A stretch of 6,345 bases of DNA, taken from the NCBI GenBank assembly GCA_021823635.1, contig JAKANT010000105.1, positions 1 to 6,345 on the forward strand. The letters run 5' to 3'. Position numbers and translations under genes: made by a program. This document shows positions 6,213-6,345 of the stretch, piece after piece. Source of the stretch: Pseudomonadota bacterium. Lineage in GTDB: Bacteria > Pseudomonadota > Gammaproteobacteria > Burkholderiales > Burkholderiaceae_F. The notes below the pieces were generated by a model. The model searched no databases. It worked only from the letters and a program-made list of their open reading frames with translations, and had not been told where the DNA came from. Within the stretch, counting starts at the first letter, position 1; each line of letters begins with the position of its first letter.

Positions 6213-6345
6213 GACGGGCTTGGCGGACGCGCTTGCGGCTTGGAAGCAAACGGGTCGGCCGGCGCAGATCCCGACAGCGCGGCCTGGTAGCGTTGCTCCA
6301 CGCTCGGCAGGATCTTCGGATGCGTGAAGACGAAGAAACGATCGG
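6209..6345 (-). CDS. Short-chain dehydrogenase/reductase, C-terminal 44 residues only (5' end outside window)
   Basis: A - strand frame open from the right edge (first full codon 6343-6341) ends with TGA at 6211-6209. It encodes 44 residues starting DRFFVFTHPKILPSVEQR. The pattern of hydrophobics followed by THPxxxxxVExR is typical of the C-terminal end of a group of SDR-family oxidoreductases, after the Rossmann domain. A Pro/Ala/Ser-rich tail of about 20 residues follows. The nucleotide-binding and catalytic motifs would lie outside the window, so substrate and cofactor cannot be judged. The stop overlaps the hydrolase GTG start by 4 nt (GTGA), marking it as the preceding gene of the - strand operon. 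Coding status is well supported by the overlap; the SDR assignment rests on a short segment. Confidence 0.68.
   Translation of the reverse strand, partial: DRFFVFTHPKILPSVEQRYQAALSGSAPADPFASKPQARPPSPS

Noticed and set aside
5517..6290. + strand frame (257 codons) opposite the hydrolase
   Set aside because: Shadow frame opposite a gene with a complete catalytic triad; no domain recognised.
5322..6345. Hydrolase reading frame open to the right edge upstream of GTG 6212
   Set aside because: The upstream stretch does not resemble hydrolase sequence and is accounted for by the SDR-like C-terminus in another frame with a GTGA overlap.
1..6345. CRISPR arrays, tRNAs, insertion sequences or attachment sites
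   Set aside because: No spaced repeats, cloverleaf-like segments, transposase genes or terminal repeats seen; coding sequence fills the window with gaps of 3 nt or less.

Overview
The window is a gene-dense stretch of a high-GC bacterial chromosome, most likely from a betaproteobacterium (Burkholderiales or a relative). Three things suggest this: strong G/C preference at third codon positions, the trio ygfZ - DUF4936 - NRDE/TANGO2 (DUF4936 is, as far as I recall, essentially a betaproteobacterial family), and ordinary housekeeping or accessory enzyme families. I see no mobile element, phage gene, CRISPR array, tRNA, rRNA or other RNA gene. No gap between genes exceeds 3 nt, so there is no room for an internal intergenic promoter or RNA gene.

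Left block, + strand (edge to 1713): the C-terminal part of ygfZ, a folate-binding protein linked to Fe-S enzyme maintenance; a 92-residue DUF4936 protein; and an NRDE/TANGO2-family protein. They are spaced by 3 and 2 nt and look like one transcription unit whose promoter lies left of the window.

Right block, - strand (edge at 6345 down to 1717): the last 44 codons of a probable short-chain dehydrogenase/reductase, an epoxide-hydrolase-like alpha/beta hydrolase, an exported two-domain M16 zinc peptidase, a YbgC/FcbC-type hotdog thioesterase and a YjcF-like GNAT acetyltransferase. Junctions are, in order, a 4-nt overlap (GTGA), a 2-nt gap, a 1-nt overlap (TGATG) and a 14-nt overlap. This is a five-gene operon, probably translationally coupled, with its promoter right of the window. 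The SDR, hydrolase and thioesterase could fit lipid, epoxide or acyl-CoA metabolism, but the peptidase and acetyltransferase show no clear shared pathway with them.

The two operons converge tail to tail with only 3 nt between stop codons. A perfect 8-bp inverted repeat spanning the NRDE stop codon is the only terminator candidate. I found no convincing new biological system. The items most worth a second look are the DUF4936 protein, whose predicted strand/helix order resembles a dimeric alpha+beta barrel and which sits between Fe-S- and haem-associated families; the convergent junction; and the degenerate second half of the M16 peptidase.
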